A stretch of 64,000 nt of DNA from UBA2450 sp045132035 (GCA_045132035.1 JBGURM010000092.1:1-64000); one strand, 5' to 3'; positions 19,074 to 27,639 are shown, numbered from the stretch's first letter. The notes: generated from the letters alone by a model not told the origin. Program-made: numbers and translations.

Positions 19074-20600
19074 TTAAATCTCGATGAGAGAATTTCTATT
19101 ATGTTGAGGTAAACTAGAGGAAAAGTCATTTGGATTAAGCGCTAATCCATCTTTATATCCATTTGTCTTTAACCAATTTTTCAAAATAACACGATAATTA
19201 TCATTTAAAACACCGATAGGAGTTCCACTAAATGAAGAGAAATAATCATAATATCTTCTAACATTCGTGTGGAACAAAAGGAAATCGATAGTCGCTATTT
19301 TATATTTTTTATTTGGGTCGATTCTTTTATCAAACGATGGATTAAAGTAGACATTATTATAGTTAGTCACTTCATAATAAATATCTCTACCAGAAACCTC
19401 AGCAACAAAAGCGAAATTATCAAATGGGAATGACTCATATAAATCAGAATAATCCCATTTTCCATATGGCAAGTAATGTCTAGCGGTGTTGCAATATGAA
19501 AGAATAATGTCATCATATCCTTCACTAACTGCTTCATCATAGATTGCTTTACACATCAAATTGACTGCAGTTTCACTTTGAGCAAAATAACTTGTTACAT
19601 TACTTGCAACCACTTCATTAGCAGCTTCTTCACAGTCGCTAGAGTATTCATTAATCAAAGCTTCAATATTCGTATCAATAGAAGTAATACGGCTATTAAT
19701 GCTATTAGAATCGATGACTTCCACTGTAGTGTTTGTAACTTTTTTAGATTGTCTATCATATGTTAATTTAATATTTCCAATTAATTCTCCATATGCGCCA
19801 AATTGAACATATGTTAATCTTCCTTCACTTGACTGTTCATACCGATGAGTGTGACCACAAAGAACTAAATCAACATATTCTCCTAAAGAATTATTTTTAA
19901 CATCATCTTGACCAGTATGAACAGACGCAATAACTAAATCACATCCATTTCTTCTTAATTCAGTAGCTTCTTGCTTGATTATATCAATATGGTTTTTAAA
20001 ACAAATGGTCTCTGTGTAATATGAAGTAATTGAAGTAATTTGATTCTCTCCAATAACTCCCACTATTCCAACTTTTAAACCGTTCTCTAAAGTATAAATA
20101 ACGGACTTCCTACCGATATTTGATTGTTGTGTATTGCCAACTGTGTGACTAGCAAAGTCATAATCATAGACATTTGCCGCTAAAACTGGAGTGACATAAC
20201 CATCATATTCTCTAGCGGTGTTAGCCACTATTTTTTCTATTCCCCAGTCAAAATCATGATTACCTACTGTTCTAGCGTCAACTCTCGCGTAAGCGTAAAC
20301 ATCATTAATTAATTGCCCATGGTTATAATTTGAATAAATTGAACCTTGCCAATCATCACCTTGAGAAATAACTAAAGTGTTTTCTTTTTCACCTTGTTCT
20401 TTAATATATGTTCCTAATCTTGCTAAACCAATTCTTCCACTTTCAGGATAAATCGCTCCATGGAAATCATTAAAAGCGACGATATTGATTGTTTCTTCAT
20501 CTTTAGTAGTTGTTCCTCCACCTTGTCCTCCAGTTGGACCACAAGAAAAGATTGATAACACAGTCATCATAAAGAAAATGGAAACGATTCTTTTTCTCAT
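19074..20600 (-). CDS. 5'-nucleotidase / cyclic phosphodiesterase-like lipoprotein
   Basis: A 508-aa surface lipoprotein (Cys20 in IFSC). The metallophosphatase motifs are all present: NDFHGAIYP, GDDWQGS, GNHDFDWG, ASVHTGQDD and GHTHRY. A 5'-nucleotidase C-terminal substrate domain follows (about 330-500, with YCNTARHYLPYG and ESFPFDNF). The family removes phosphate from extracellular nucleotides or opens 2',3'-cyclic nucleotides, giving nucleosides that can be imported. The gene ends 55 bp before endonuclease I and begins 3 bp after the hydrolase gene, so it belongs to the same transcript. Confidence 0.9.
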   Translation of the reverse strand: MRKRIVSIFFMMTVLSIFSCGPTGGQGGGTTTKDEETINIVAFNDFHGAIYPESGRIGLARLGTYIKEQGEKENTLVISQGDDWQGSIYSNYNHGQLINDVYAYARVDARTVGNHDFDWGIEKIVANTAREYDGYVTPVLAANVYDYDFASHTVGNTQQSNIGRKSVIYTLENGLKVGIVGVIGENQITSITSYYTETICFKNHIDIIKQEATELRRNGCDLVIASVHTGQDDVKNNSLGEYVDLVLCGHTHRYEQSSEGRLTYVQFGAYGELIGNIKLTYDRQSKKVTNTTVEVIDSNSINSRITSIDTNIEALINEYSSDCEEAANEVVASNVTSYFAQSETAVNLMCKAIYDEAVSEGYDDIILSYCNTARHYLPYGKWDYSDLYESFPFDNFAFVAEVSGRDIYYEVTNYNNVYFNPSFDKRIDPNKKYKIATIDFLLFHTNVRRYYDYFSSFSGTPIGVLNDNYRVILKNWLKTNGYKDGLALNPNDFSSSLPQHNRNSLIEI

Positions 20601-20603
20601 GTC

Positions 20604-21668
20604 TTATTTATCCTTAATGTAGTCAAGTATCATTGATGATAAAACTTCTTTTAGGACTTTTCTTTCTTCCTTAGGAGTGTTTTTCCATTCAGCAGGGAGC
20701 TTTTTTAATGCTTCTTTTAAAGAGGCAAGATTCTTTTCTTTTGTAGAAAGTCCATCAAAATTAAGTCTTTCAAGTAAATTGAATAATGTCGCTGTAAATT
20801 CTTTTTTTGTCGCTAAATCATATTTTACCACTGTTGAGTTAAGAGTATTAACAATTCGAGTGGATCTTTTTGAAAAGTTTTTAACATATTCAAAGTGATT
20901 ATCAATTATTAACCAACTAAATGTATCATGTTGCATTATTAACGAATTATTTGAATTCACAATATGATATTCAACTGGTTCAGTGATTAATCTTCCAATT
21001 ATCGAATCAACAGGAGCGTAAAATTTAATAATTGGAGAAATCTTTTCATATTCATTATCATAGAAACGCTTACTATAATTAGGAGAATCGAAAGCGTATA
21101 TCCACATTAAGTTATCTTTTTTAGTTAAATATTTAGACGCCGTTATCGCTAGTCTTCCTCCTTTAGAGTGACCAACAACATATATTTTCTTTTTCTTATA
21201 TTTATGAGCGATAAAAGATAAATATTCAATCGCTTCTATTTCACTAGGAGTAATATCTAAAAAAGACATATTAATATCTTCTTTAATACCTTCCACTGTT
21301 CCATCCGTTCCACAAAAAGAGACGACAATATAATCTTTAAACGCGAAAGAAACGGCCTGGAACTGTTTTTCAAGCTCCGGATTGTTATTTCTTTGATAAT
21401 TAATTAATTTCATGTTAGAGAAGCGATTTGAACCCGCTACTCTAGATAATATACGAAGATATTCTCTTCTTCTTTTCATTAGATGAGAATCATCATAATA
21501 TTTGAGGGCGTTTAAAATATCTGAATTGGAGTTATCTTTGTTAATTAAAAGGAAATCACCATAATGAGGATACGCTAAAGATGCGAAAATCATCGCATCA
21601 ATTTCGTTAAAGGGTGATTCTATTAAACTTATATCTTGATATTTATCTAGATAATCATCCAAATACAT
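20604..21668 (-). CDS. Alpha/beta-hydrolase, Mbeg1/DUF2974-like
   Basis: A 354-aa cytoplasmic protein (no signal peptide). It contains an FNEIDAMIFASLAY start block, VVSFCGTDGTVEG before the nucleophile elbow, and VVGHSKGGRLA with the GxSxG serine. These are characteristic of Mbeg1-like (DUF2974) lipase-fold proteins of Firmicutes, whose substrate is unknown. A candidate catalytic Asp is in FYAPVDSIIG; the His could be in the DNHFEY segment. Its ATG lies 5 bp after the stop of the DinJ-like antitoxin gene, a spacing normally occupied by a toxin, and the 5'-nucleotidase follows 3 bp downstream. Confidence 0.75.
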   Translation of the reverse strand: MYLDDYLDKYQDISLIESPFNEIDAMIFASLAYPHYGDFLLINKDNSNSDILNALKYYDDSHLMKRRREYLRILSRVAGSNRFSNMKLINYQRNNNPELEKQFQAVSFAFKDYIVVSFCGTDGTVEGIKEDINMSFLDITPSEIEAIEYLSFIAHKYKKKKIYVVGHSKGGRLAITASKYLTKKDNLMWIYAFDSPNYSKRFYDNEYEKISPIIKFYAPVDSIIGRLITEPVEYHIVNSNNSLIMQHDTFSWLIIDNHFEYVKNFSKRSTRIVNTLNSTVVKYDLATKKEFTATLFNLLERLNFDGLSTKEKNLASLKEALKKLPAEWKNTPKEERKVLKEVLSSMILDYIKDK

Positions 21669-21673
21669 ATTAG

Positions 21674-21910
21674 TTATTCACCAATATATTTCATGAATTC
21701 TTCTTGATGAGTATCATCAGAATGTTCTTCGACAATTACTTTCTTTTTAATATTACGAATTTCAAAAGGAATCTTTCCTTCTCTAACAGATTGAGAAAGG
21801 AATAATGAGATTGCAGTTGATAAATCTAAACCAAAAGATTGGAATAGCTCCACTGCTTGTTTCTTTAATTCTGGATCTAAAGAAATATTTGTGTTAACTT
21901 TTTTTGCCAT
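21674..21910 (-). CDS. DinJ/RelB-type antitoxin without a recognisable toxin
   Basis: A 78-aa protein with the ribbon-helix-helix start MAKKVNTNISLDPELKKQA and the GLDLSTAISLFLSQSVREG helix that define DinJ/RelB antitoxins, followed by an acidic tail (HSDDTHQEEF). I choose ATG 21910, about 9 nt after GAGG; ATG 21916 is only 3 nt away. No RelE/YafQ gene follows. Instead the next gene is an alpha/beta hydrolase. It may have become a transcriptional regulator of the nuclease operon, since RHH antitoxins bind their own promoter. Confidence 0.85.
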   Translation of the reverse strand: MAKKVNTNISLDPELKKQAVELFQSFGLDLSTAISLFLSQSVREGKIPFEIRNIKKKVIVEEHSDDTHQEEFMKYIGE

Positions 21911-21929
21911 ATTCATAAACCTCATACTT

Positions 21930-21959
21930 ATTGTATATAAAAATAATATGATATGTCAA
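21930..21959 (-). promoter_or_regulatory. Promoter upstream of the dinJ-like gene
   Basis: A consensus -35 TTGACA (21954-21959) lies 16-18 bp from TATACA/TACAAT (21930-21937) on the minus strand. Eight-base inverted arms ATATGTCA (21951-21958) and TGACATAT (21995-22002) flank the -35 and upstream DNA and could be antitoxin operator half-sites. Confidence 0.6.
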
Positions 21960-22024
21960 GTTTATGCACATAACATACACATAAATCATATTTGTGACAT
22001 ATATAGCAAAGTTGTTTCAATATC

Positions 22025-22052
22025 AAAAAAAGAAGACCCCTAAGGATCTTCT
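22025..22052 (-). terminator. Rho-independent terminator of the str operon
   Basis: On the minus strand AGAAGATCC and GGGTCTTCT pair around a TTAG loop and are followed by a run of seven T, just after the tuf stop codon. Confidence 0.85.
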
Positions 22053-22075
22053 AATTTATCTAGTAAGTAACTAAA

Positions 22076-23260
22076 TTATTTAATGATTTCGTTGACTGTA
22101 CCAGCACCGACAGTTCTACCACCTTCACGGATGGAGAATTTTGTACCCTTTTCAAGAGCGATTGGGTGAATTAATTCGACGGTGAGTTCAACGTTATCAC
22201 CTGGCATAACCATGTCTGTTCCAGCTGGAAGAGTGATGACACCAGTAACGTCTGTTGTACGGAAGTAGAATTGTGGTCTGTAGTTGCTTAAGAAAGCTGT
22301 GTGACGGCCACCTTCTTCTTTTGTTAAAACGTAGACAGAAGCTTTGAATTTGGTGTGTGGAGTAACACTACCTGGTTTTGCTAAGACTTGACCACGTTGG
22401 ACTTGATCACGGTTGATACCTCTTAAAAGGACACCAACGTTATCACCAGCTTGGACGAAGTCACAAGTTTTACGGAATGATTCAAGACCTGTAATAACGG
22501 ATTTTTGTGTTTCTCTAATACCAACGATTTCAACTTCGTCACCGAGTTTTGCTTGACCTCTTTCGACACGGCCAGTAACGACTGTACCACGTCCGGAAAT
22601 GGTCATAACGTCTTCGATAGCGAGTAAGAATGGTTTGTCAGTTTCACGTGCTGGAGCTGGGATATAATTATCACATGCATCCATTAAATCCATAATGGTT
22701 TGTTCAGCTGCTGGATCACCATCAAGAGCGGCTCTTGCGGAACCACGGATGACTGGGACGTCATCACCTGGGAAACCATATGAATTTAAGAGTTCACGAA
22801 CTTCCATTTCGACTAAGTCTAATAATTCTGGATCATCGACTAAGTCTGTTTTGTTGATGTAGACAACGATGTAAGGAACACCGACTTGACGTGCAAGTAA
22901 GATGTGTTCACGTGTTTGTGGCATAACGCCATCAGTACCGGCAACAACTAAGATTGCACCATCCATTTGAGCAGCACCAGTAATCATGTTTTTGACATAG
23001 TCAGCGTGGCCTGGGCAGTCAACGTGGGCATAGTGTCTTTTTTCTGTTTGATACTCAATGTGGGCAGTATTAATTGTAATACCACGGGCTTTTTCTTCTG
23101 GTGCAGCATCGATTTGATCGTATGCTTTCTTTTCAGATAAGCCTTTCTTTGCTAAGACAGTTGTAATAGCGGCGGTTAATGTGGTCTTACCGTGGTCGAC
23201 GTGACCAATGGTACCAATGTTAACGTGCTCTTTAGTTCTGTCAAATTTTTCCTTTGCCAT
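22076..23260 (-). CDS. tuf: Elongation factor Tu
   Basis: A 394-aa GTPase that delivers aminoacyl-tRNA to the ribosome. GHVDHGKT (G1), the DQIDAAPEEKARGITIN switch region, DCPGHADY (G3) and NKTD (G4) are present, and domains 2 and 3 are intact to the end (GTVNEIIK). The frame is open 18 codons further upstream, but ATG 23260 (MAKEKFDRTKEHVN) with GAAAGGAGA ahead of it is the family start. It is the last gene of rpsL-rpsG-fusA-tuf; a promoter of its own (23303-23331) can boost its expression. Confidence 0.98.
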   Translation of the reverse strand: MAKEKFDRTKEHVNIGTIGHVDHGKTTLTAAITTVLAKKGLSEKKAYDQIDAAPEEKARGITINTAHIEYQTEKRHYAHVDCPGHADYVKNMITGAAQMDGAILVVAGTDGVMPQTREHILLARQVGVPYIVVYINKTDLVDDPELLDLVEMEVRELLNSYGFPGDDVPVIRGSARAALDGDPAAEQTIMDLMDACDNYIPAPARETDKPFLLAIEDVMTISGRGTVVTGRVERGQAKLGDEVEIVGIRETQKSVITGLESFRKTCDFVQAGDNVGVLLRGINRDQVQRGQVLAKPGSVTPHTKFKASVYVLTKEEGGRHTAFLSNYRPQFYFRTTDVTGVITLPAGTDMVMPGDNVELTVELIHPIALEKGTKFSIREGGRTVGAGTVNEIIK

Positions 23261-23302
23261 TGTTTGAATTTCTCCTTTCAAATAATTGAATCCAACATTT
23301 TT

Positions 23303-23331
23303 AATATATAGCAAGTTTAATTTATAATCAA
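23303..23331 (-). promoter_or_regulatory. Internal promoter for tuf
   Basis: In the fusA-tuf gap, minus strand: -35 TTGATT (23326-23331), 17-bp spacer, -10 TATATT (23303-23308). A perfect 15-bp palindrome, ACCAATTTAATTGGT (23333-23347), abuts the -35 box and could be a regulator site. Confidence 0.55.
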
Positions 23332-23362
23332 TACCAATTTAATTGGTTATTAATTATTGTTT

Positions 23363-25438
23363 TTAGCGAGCGCTCATTCCGCTCTTTTTAATGATCTCGT
23401 CTTGGACATAACGTGGGCATTCACCATAATGGTCGAATTGCATCGCGTAGTTTCCACGACCTTGAGTCATTGAACGTAAGTCAGTAACGTAACCAAACAT
23501 TTCTGAGAGTGGTACTTCAGCTTCAATAGTTTTAGCGTTATTTCTTTGAGATTCGCCAGTGACGAGTCCACGTCTACGAGCGATATCACCAAGAACATCA
23601 CCATAATATTGTTCTGGGACAGTAACTTCAATCTTCATGATTGGTTCAAGGATTACTGGATTACATTTCTTAGCCGCTTCTTTAAGAGCCATACTAGCAG
23701 CGATCTTATAAGCAGCTTCACTGGAGTCGACATCATGGTAGCTACCATCGAATAATGTAGCTTTGATATCCATGACTTGGAAGCCAGCAATCATACCTCT
23801 TCCTAAAGAATCGATAAGTCCATCTTGAGTTGGTTTAATGTATTCTCTTGGAACACTACCACCAACGATGGCGTCAACGAATTCAAATCCTTTGCCTGGG
23901 TTTGGTTCAAATTTGATCCAAACGTGACCGTATTGACCACGACCACCAGATTGTTTGATGTATTTACCTTCACAATCAGCGGTACCTTTGATGGTTTCAC
24001 GGTATTCAACTTGTGGAGCACCGACGTTGACTTGAACGTTGAATTCTCTTCTCATACGGTCAACGATGATGTCTAAGTGTAATTCACCAACACCAGCGAT
24101 AATGGTTTGACCTGTTTCAGCGTTGGTTCTCACTCTGAAGGTTGGATCTTCTTCAGCAAGTTTTTGTAAAGCAATGGACATCTTTTCTTGGTCAGCTTTT
24201 GTCTTTGGTTCAACAGCTTCTTCAATAACTGGATCTGGGAATTCCATCTTTTCAAGAACAACCTTGTGTTTCTCGTCACATAAGGTATCACCAGTTGTGG
24301 TGTTCTTAAGTCCGACGACCGCACCGATGTCACCAGCGTGGAGTTCTTCAACTTCTTGACGGTGATTACTGTGCATTAAGACAACACGGGCAATTCTTTC
24401 TTTAACACCTTTAGTGGAGTTAATGACATAAGATCCGGATTTGAGTGTACCGCTATAAACACGGACATAAGCGAGACGACCAATGAATGGGTCGGTAGCA
24501 ATTTTGAATGCTAACGCACCTAATGGTTCGTTATCATCTGGTTTGCATTCGATTTCATTGCCATCTTCATCTGTTCCTTTAGCAGCTGGAATATCAAGTG
24601 GGCTTGGAAGATAATCAATGACACCATCAAGGAGTAATTGAATATTCTTGTTCTTATAAGCACTACCGCAGAATACTGGGTGGAATTCACCTGTTAAAAC
24701 AGCTTTACGGATAACAGTTTTGATTTCTTCGACAGTTGGTTCTTCACCATCTAAGACTTTCATCATGAAGTCATCGTCGAAGGAAGCAAGGGTTTCAACG
24801 AGGTCTGCTCTATGAGCTTCCATGTCATCAACTAATTCTTCTGGAACTGGGATTTCATGTGGTTCTTGAGCATCTTTTTCATAAACCCATGCTTTTCTTT
24901 CAATGATATCGACAGCGCCTCTTAAAGTGCTTTCAATACCGATTGGAAGTTGGACAGCTTTGGCGTTAGCGCCAAGTCTTTCCTTTAAGGAACGGACACA
25001 CATTTCGAAGTCCGCACCGATAGCGTCAAGTTTGTTAACAAAGACAATTCTTGGAACGCCGTATTTAGATCCTTGTCTCCAGACAGTTTCTGTTTGTGGT
25101 TCGACACCATTTTTACCATCTAAGACAGTGACCGCACCATCAAGAACACGGAGGGATCTTTCAACTTCAACGGTGAAGTCGACGTGCCCCGGAGTGTCGA
25201 TGATGTTGATTCTATTACCCTTCCAGAATGCGGTTGTCGCAGCGGAAGTAATGGTAATACCTCTTTCTTGTTCTTGTTCCATCCAGTCCATGGTGGCCGC
25301 ACCTTCGTGGACTTCACCAATTTTGTGGATTTTACCTGTGAAGAAGAGAATACGTTCTGTTGTGGTTGTTTTACCGGCATCGATATGAGCCATGATACCG
25401 ATATTACGTGTATGGGCTAAATCATATTCACGTGCCAT
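23363..25438 (-). CDS. fusA: Elongation factor G
   Basis: A 691-aa translocation GTPase of normal length. GHIDAGKTTTTERIL-like G1 (MAHIDAGKTT), RGITITSAATT, DTPGHVDF and NKLDAIGADF are all present, followed by domains II-V (GGRGQYGHVWIKFEP is domain IV). It follows rpsG by 18 bp in the str operon. A long antisense frame within it (about 24903-25388) is a codon-bias artefact. Confidence 0.98.
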   Translation of the reverse strand: MAREYDLAHTRNIGIMAHIDAGKTTTTERILFFTGKIHKIGEVHEGAATMDWMEQEQERGITITSAATTAFWKGNRINIIDTPGHVDFTVEVERSLRVLDGAVTVLDGKNGVEPQTETVWRQGSKYGVPRIVFVNKLDAIGADFEMCVRSLKERLGANAKAVQLPIGIESTLRGAVDIIERKAWVYEKDAQEPHEIPVPEELVDDMEAHRADLVETLASFDDDFMMKVLDGEEPTVEEIKTVIRKAVLTGEFHPVFCGSAYKNKNIQLLLDGVIDYLPSPLDIPAAKGTDEDGNEIECKPDDNEPLGALAFKIATDPFIGRLAYVRVYSGTLKSGSYVINSTKGVKERIARVVLMHSNHRQEVEELHAGDIGAVVGLKNTTTGDTLCDEKHKVVLEKMEFPDPVIEEAVEPKTKADQEKMSIALQKLAEEDPTFRVRTNAETGQTIIAGVGELHLDIIVDRMRREFNVQVNVGAPQVEYRETIKGTADCEGKYIKQSGGRGQYGHVWIKFEPNPGKGFEFVDAIVGGSVPREYIKPTQDGLIDSLGRGMIAGFQVMDIKATLFDGSYHDVDSSEAAYKIAASMALKEAAKKCNPVILEPIMKIEVTVPEQYYGDVLGDIARRRGLVTGESQRNNAKTIEAEVPLSEMFGYVTDLRSMTQGRGNYAMQFDHYGECPRYVQDEIIKKSGMSAR

Positions 25439-25456
25439 ATTCTAATCTCCTTGAGA

Positions 25457-25927
25457 TTACCAACGATAATGTGCGTAAGCTTTGTTGGCTTCAGCCATTT
25501 TGTGGGTATCTTCTCTTTTCTTAACGGAAGCACCGGTGCCATTTGCAGCGTCGATGATTTCTCCTGCGAGTCTATCTTCCATTGTTTTTTCATTTCTGAG
25601 TCTGCTGTAGTTGACTAACCATCTTAAGCCTAATGTGACTTTTCTCTCTGGAGAGACTTCAGTTGGGACTTGATAGTTAGCAGCACCGATTCTACGAACC
25701 TTTAATTCGACTTCAGGCATGATGTTGTTAATCGCTGTTGCGAATACATCCATTGCTGGTTTTCCAGTTTTGGCTTCGATTTTGTTGAAGGCGGTATAGA
25801 GAATTGTTTGGGCAGTTCCCTTTTTGCCATCAATCATAATTTTGTTAATTAAGCGTGTTACGAGTTTTGAATTATAAATTGGATCTGGTAACACATCACG
25901 TTTTGCAACGTTTCCTTTACGTGGCAT
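25457..25927 (-). CDS. rpsG: 30S ribosomal protein S7
   Basis: A 156-aa primary 16S rRNA-binding protein, full length (MPRKGNVAKRDVLPDP to YAHYRW). The conserved VTRLINKIMIDGKKGTAQ and LRWLVNYSR segments are present. It lies 18 bp downstream of rpsL and the start has a GGAGG site. In many bacteria S7 autoregulates the str operon; no such site was identified here. Confidence 0.98.
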   Translation of the reverse strand: MPRKGNVAKRDVLPDPIYNSKLVTRLINKIMIDGKKGTAQTILYTAFNKIEAKTGKPAMDVFATAINNIMPEVELKVRRIGAANYQVPTEVSPERKVTLGLRWLVNYSRLRNEKTMEDRLAGEIIDAANGTGASVKKREDTHKMAEANKAYAHYRW

Positions 25928-25945
25928 TATTCTATCCTCCTTCTA

Positions 25946-26365
25946 TTATTTGGCCGCTTTTGGTTTCTTAGAACCATATAAGCTACGTCCTTGACGACGA
26001 GCTTCAATTCCGGCGCAGTCAAGTGTTCCTCTAATAATGTGGTAACGAACACCTGGTAAGTCCTTAACACGTCCACCACGAATCATAACTGTGGAGTGTT
26101 CTTGTAAGTTATGGCCTTCACCACCAATATACGCTGTAACTTCGTAACCATTGCTTAAGCGAACACGAGCGTATTTTCTTAAAGCAGAGTTTGGTTTTTT
26201 AGGAGTCATTGTACCGACACGGGTGCAAACGCCTCTTTTTTGGCTAGCAGCTTGGTTTGTTTCTTTTTTCTTTAAAGAGTTCCATCTTTTTCCAAGAGCA
26301 GGAGCTTTGGATTTAACAGTGGCTGTTCTACGGCCTTCACGGACTAATTGATTAATTGTTGGCAT
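25946..26365 (-). CDS. rpsL: 30S ribosomal protein S12
   Basis: A 139-aa decoding-centre protein. PTINQLVREGR start, TMTPKKPNSALRKYARV (the streptomycin-site Lys region) and the HNLQEHSTVMIRGGRVKDLP block are intact. Wild-type lysines at the usual resistance positions are inferred from TPKKPN and RVKDLP. First gene of the str operon, with GAAAGGAG ahead of the ATG and a promoter at 26493-26520. Confidence 0.98.
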   Translation of the reverse strand: MPTINQLVREGRRTATVKSKAPALGKRWNSLKKKETNQAASQKRGVCTRVGTMTPKKPNSALRKYARVRLSNGYEVTAYIGGEGHNLQEHSTVMIRGGRVKDLPGVRYHIIRGTLDCAGIEARRQGRSLYGSKKPKAAK

Positions 26366-26492
26366 TTATATATTGCTCCTTTCAATTATTTCCTAATTCA
26401 CTGTAATTTGTCCACGCAACCGGTCGTGTCCGTTTTTCCCTTAAAAAATGGACCATTTCGGTCTGCGGTGAACTAAATCACACGCCTATATA

Positions 26493-26520
26493 ATATATAC
26501 ATCTAGTAAAATCCTGACAA
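26493..26520 (-). promoter_or_regulatory. Promoter and leader of the str operon
   Basis: Minus strand: -35 TTGTCA (26515-26520), 17-bp spacer, -10 TATATT (26493-26498). The resulting leader of ~120 nt is rich in complementary segments (GACCGAAATGGTC and GTCCATTTTTTAAGG to GGACAC), so it may be structured. Confidence 0.7.
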
Positions 26521-26573
26521 GAAAAAAATAAAAAAATATTTCAAAAAGTTTAAAAACGGTATTTATAGAAGAA

Positions 26574-26600
26574 AAAAAGCAATCGATTGACTGCTTAAAT
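26574..26600 (-). terminator. Terminator of the small membrane protein gene
   Basis: Minus-strand AGCAGTC and GATTGCT pair (one G-T) around AATC and are followed by TTTTTTT; the hairpin overlaps the stop codon at 26595. Confidence 0.65.
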
Positions 26601-26951
26601 TCCAACAGCGAGAAGAATAATTTTGATAACTGAAGCAACAAACAATGCGCCTAGTAATGAATCAAAGACGATTGAGGTGATTCTTATTTGTTTAAGCGTG
26701 CTTTTTCTATTATTTAAAGAGAAGAAGAATAAGATAAGACTCACTACCGCAATCGCGACAAAGATAAATAAAACAAAGACGACTCCTAATCCCGCAAATA
26801 AAGCAACAATAGGCGCTGCTGCAGGATCAGTGTCACCAACATTAATTGTTGACCACCACACTGGGTAAAGCATGATAGCTAAAACAATATTAATTAATAG
26901 GAATACTCCAATTATAACTGTTGATGTAGTTCTTGGTTTGTCGTAATTCAT
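26595..26951 (-). CDS. Small three-helix membrane protein, unknown
   Basis: A 118-aa hydrophobic protein with three predicted membrane helices (about 11-31, 46-76 and 93-117) joined by short loops; between helices 2 and 3 is NNRKSTLKQIRIT. No family was recognised. There is no Shine-Dalgarno sequence before the ATG at 26951. A promoter (-35 TTATTA 26984-26989, 17 bp, -10 TACAAT 26961-26966) would start transcription only a few nucleotides before the ATG, so the mRNA is probably leaderless. Confidence 0.7.
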   Translation of the reverse strand: MNYDKPRTTSTVIIGVFLLINIVLAIMLYPVWWSTINVGDTDPAAAPIVALFAGLGVVFVLFIFVAIAVVSLILFFFSLNNRKSTLKQIRITSIVFDSLLGALFVASVIKIILLAVGI

Positions 26952-26960
26952 ATATCAATT

Positions 26961-26989
26961 ATTGTATACCCCTTGTCATAAAATAATAA
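26961..26989 (-). promoter_or_regulatory. Promoter giving a leaderless mRNA for the 118-aa membrane protein
   Basis: TTATTA (26984-26989), 17 bp, TACAAT (26961-26966). The predicted start site is about 3 nt before the ATG at 26951. Confidence 0.5.
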
Positions 26990-27101
26990 GATTTTTTTAT
27001 TAACAAAGTTAATAACTTGATTCACGAGTAAATTTTTATAAATATTTTTTCAAAAAAATCGCATTTTCCTCCTCTTATTAAAAGTGAAGGAGGTTTTTAA
27101 A

Positions 27102-27413
27102 ATGTCGAAGAAAAATAGAAGCTTATTTACAATCAGAAAAAAGAAAAAAGAAAGGCATCCACAAATTATAGTTGGTGCTGATAGAACGTCTTTTAAATCA
27201 ATAGGTTTAACACATTCTAAAAGAAGCGGTAAATCAATAAATATCCCATTAAAAAACAATCCAAACAAGAACGATGATAGTCAGGCGTATGCAAAAAGAA
27301 GAATTGTCAAAGATTTTAAATTTAGATTTAGCAAAGCTTTTAAGAATTATCACTTATCCAACGAAGACATTGAAGAATTACAGCGCTTTCTAGAATCAAA
27401 GAAAAGAAAATGA
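27102..27413 (+). CDS. Small basic protein, unknown
   Basis: A 103-aa, Lys/Arg-rich protein with no signal or membrane segment. The ATG at 27102 follows a perfect AAGGAGGT (27087-27094); an earlier in-frame start lacks such a site. The N-terminal third is strongly basic (IRKKKKERH). The middle has SKRSGKSINIPLKNNPN and the end a predicted helix (SNEDIEELQRFLESKKRK). It may bind nucleic acid or the ribosome, but no family was recognised. It ends in TGA, evidence for the standard genetic code. Confidence 0.7.
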   Translation: MSKKNRSLFTIRKKKKERHPQIIVGADRTSFKSIGLTHSKRSGKSINIPLKNNPNKNDDSQAYAKRRIVKDFKFRFSKAFKNYHLSNEDIEELQRFLESKKRK

Positions 27414-27423
27414 TACTTGTAAA

Positions 27424-27480
27424 ATAAAAAAGAAGTAGCTCTAGGCGAGAGTCATTAGCTCCTGCGTCCTACTTCCTACA
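27424..27480 (-). ncRNA. Candidate small RNA, repeat copy 1
   Basis: On the minus strand a -10-like TATATT at about 27486-27491 precedes AGGAAGTAGGACGCAGGAGC. The ends GAAGTAG and CTACTTC pair, and the RNA would end in a run of six T (27424-27430), giving ~50 nt. Inside is GGAGC TA ATG ACT CTC GCC TAG, i.e. a Shine-Dalgarno-like sequence and a four-codon frame (Met-Thr-Leu-Ala). Confidence 0.5.
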
Positions 27481-27531
27481 TTCAATATATCAACGATTTG
27501 ATCTAAACAAAAGTATTATTTGCCCTAGTAA

Positions 27532-27588
27532 TTAAAAAGGAAGTAGCTCTAGGCTAGAGTCATTAGCTCCTACGTCCTACTTCCTATA
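27532..27588 (-). ncRNA. Candidate small RNA, repeat copy 2
   Basis: Same design as copy 1: TATATT just upstream (about 27592-27597), a perfect nine-base outer stem AGGAAGTAG/CTACTTCCT and a T5 tail. The inner sequence is GGAGC TA ATG ACT CTA GCC TAG, with CTCTA/TAGAG able to form an inner hairpin. Confidence 0.5.
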
Positions 27589-27639
27589 TTTAATATAACA
27601 ATGTTTTGGCTTAAATAAAAGTATTATTTATTGTAGCAA

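Noticed and set aside
24903..25388. 161-aa plus-strand open frame inside fusA, and many similar frames opposite rpoB, rpoC and the lipoproteins
   Set aside because: They lie antisense to highly conserved genes, have no ribosome-binding site and encode low-complexity Ser/Thr/Val-rich peptides caused by codon bias of the real gene.
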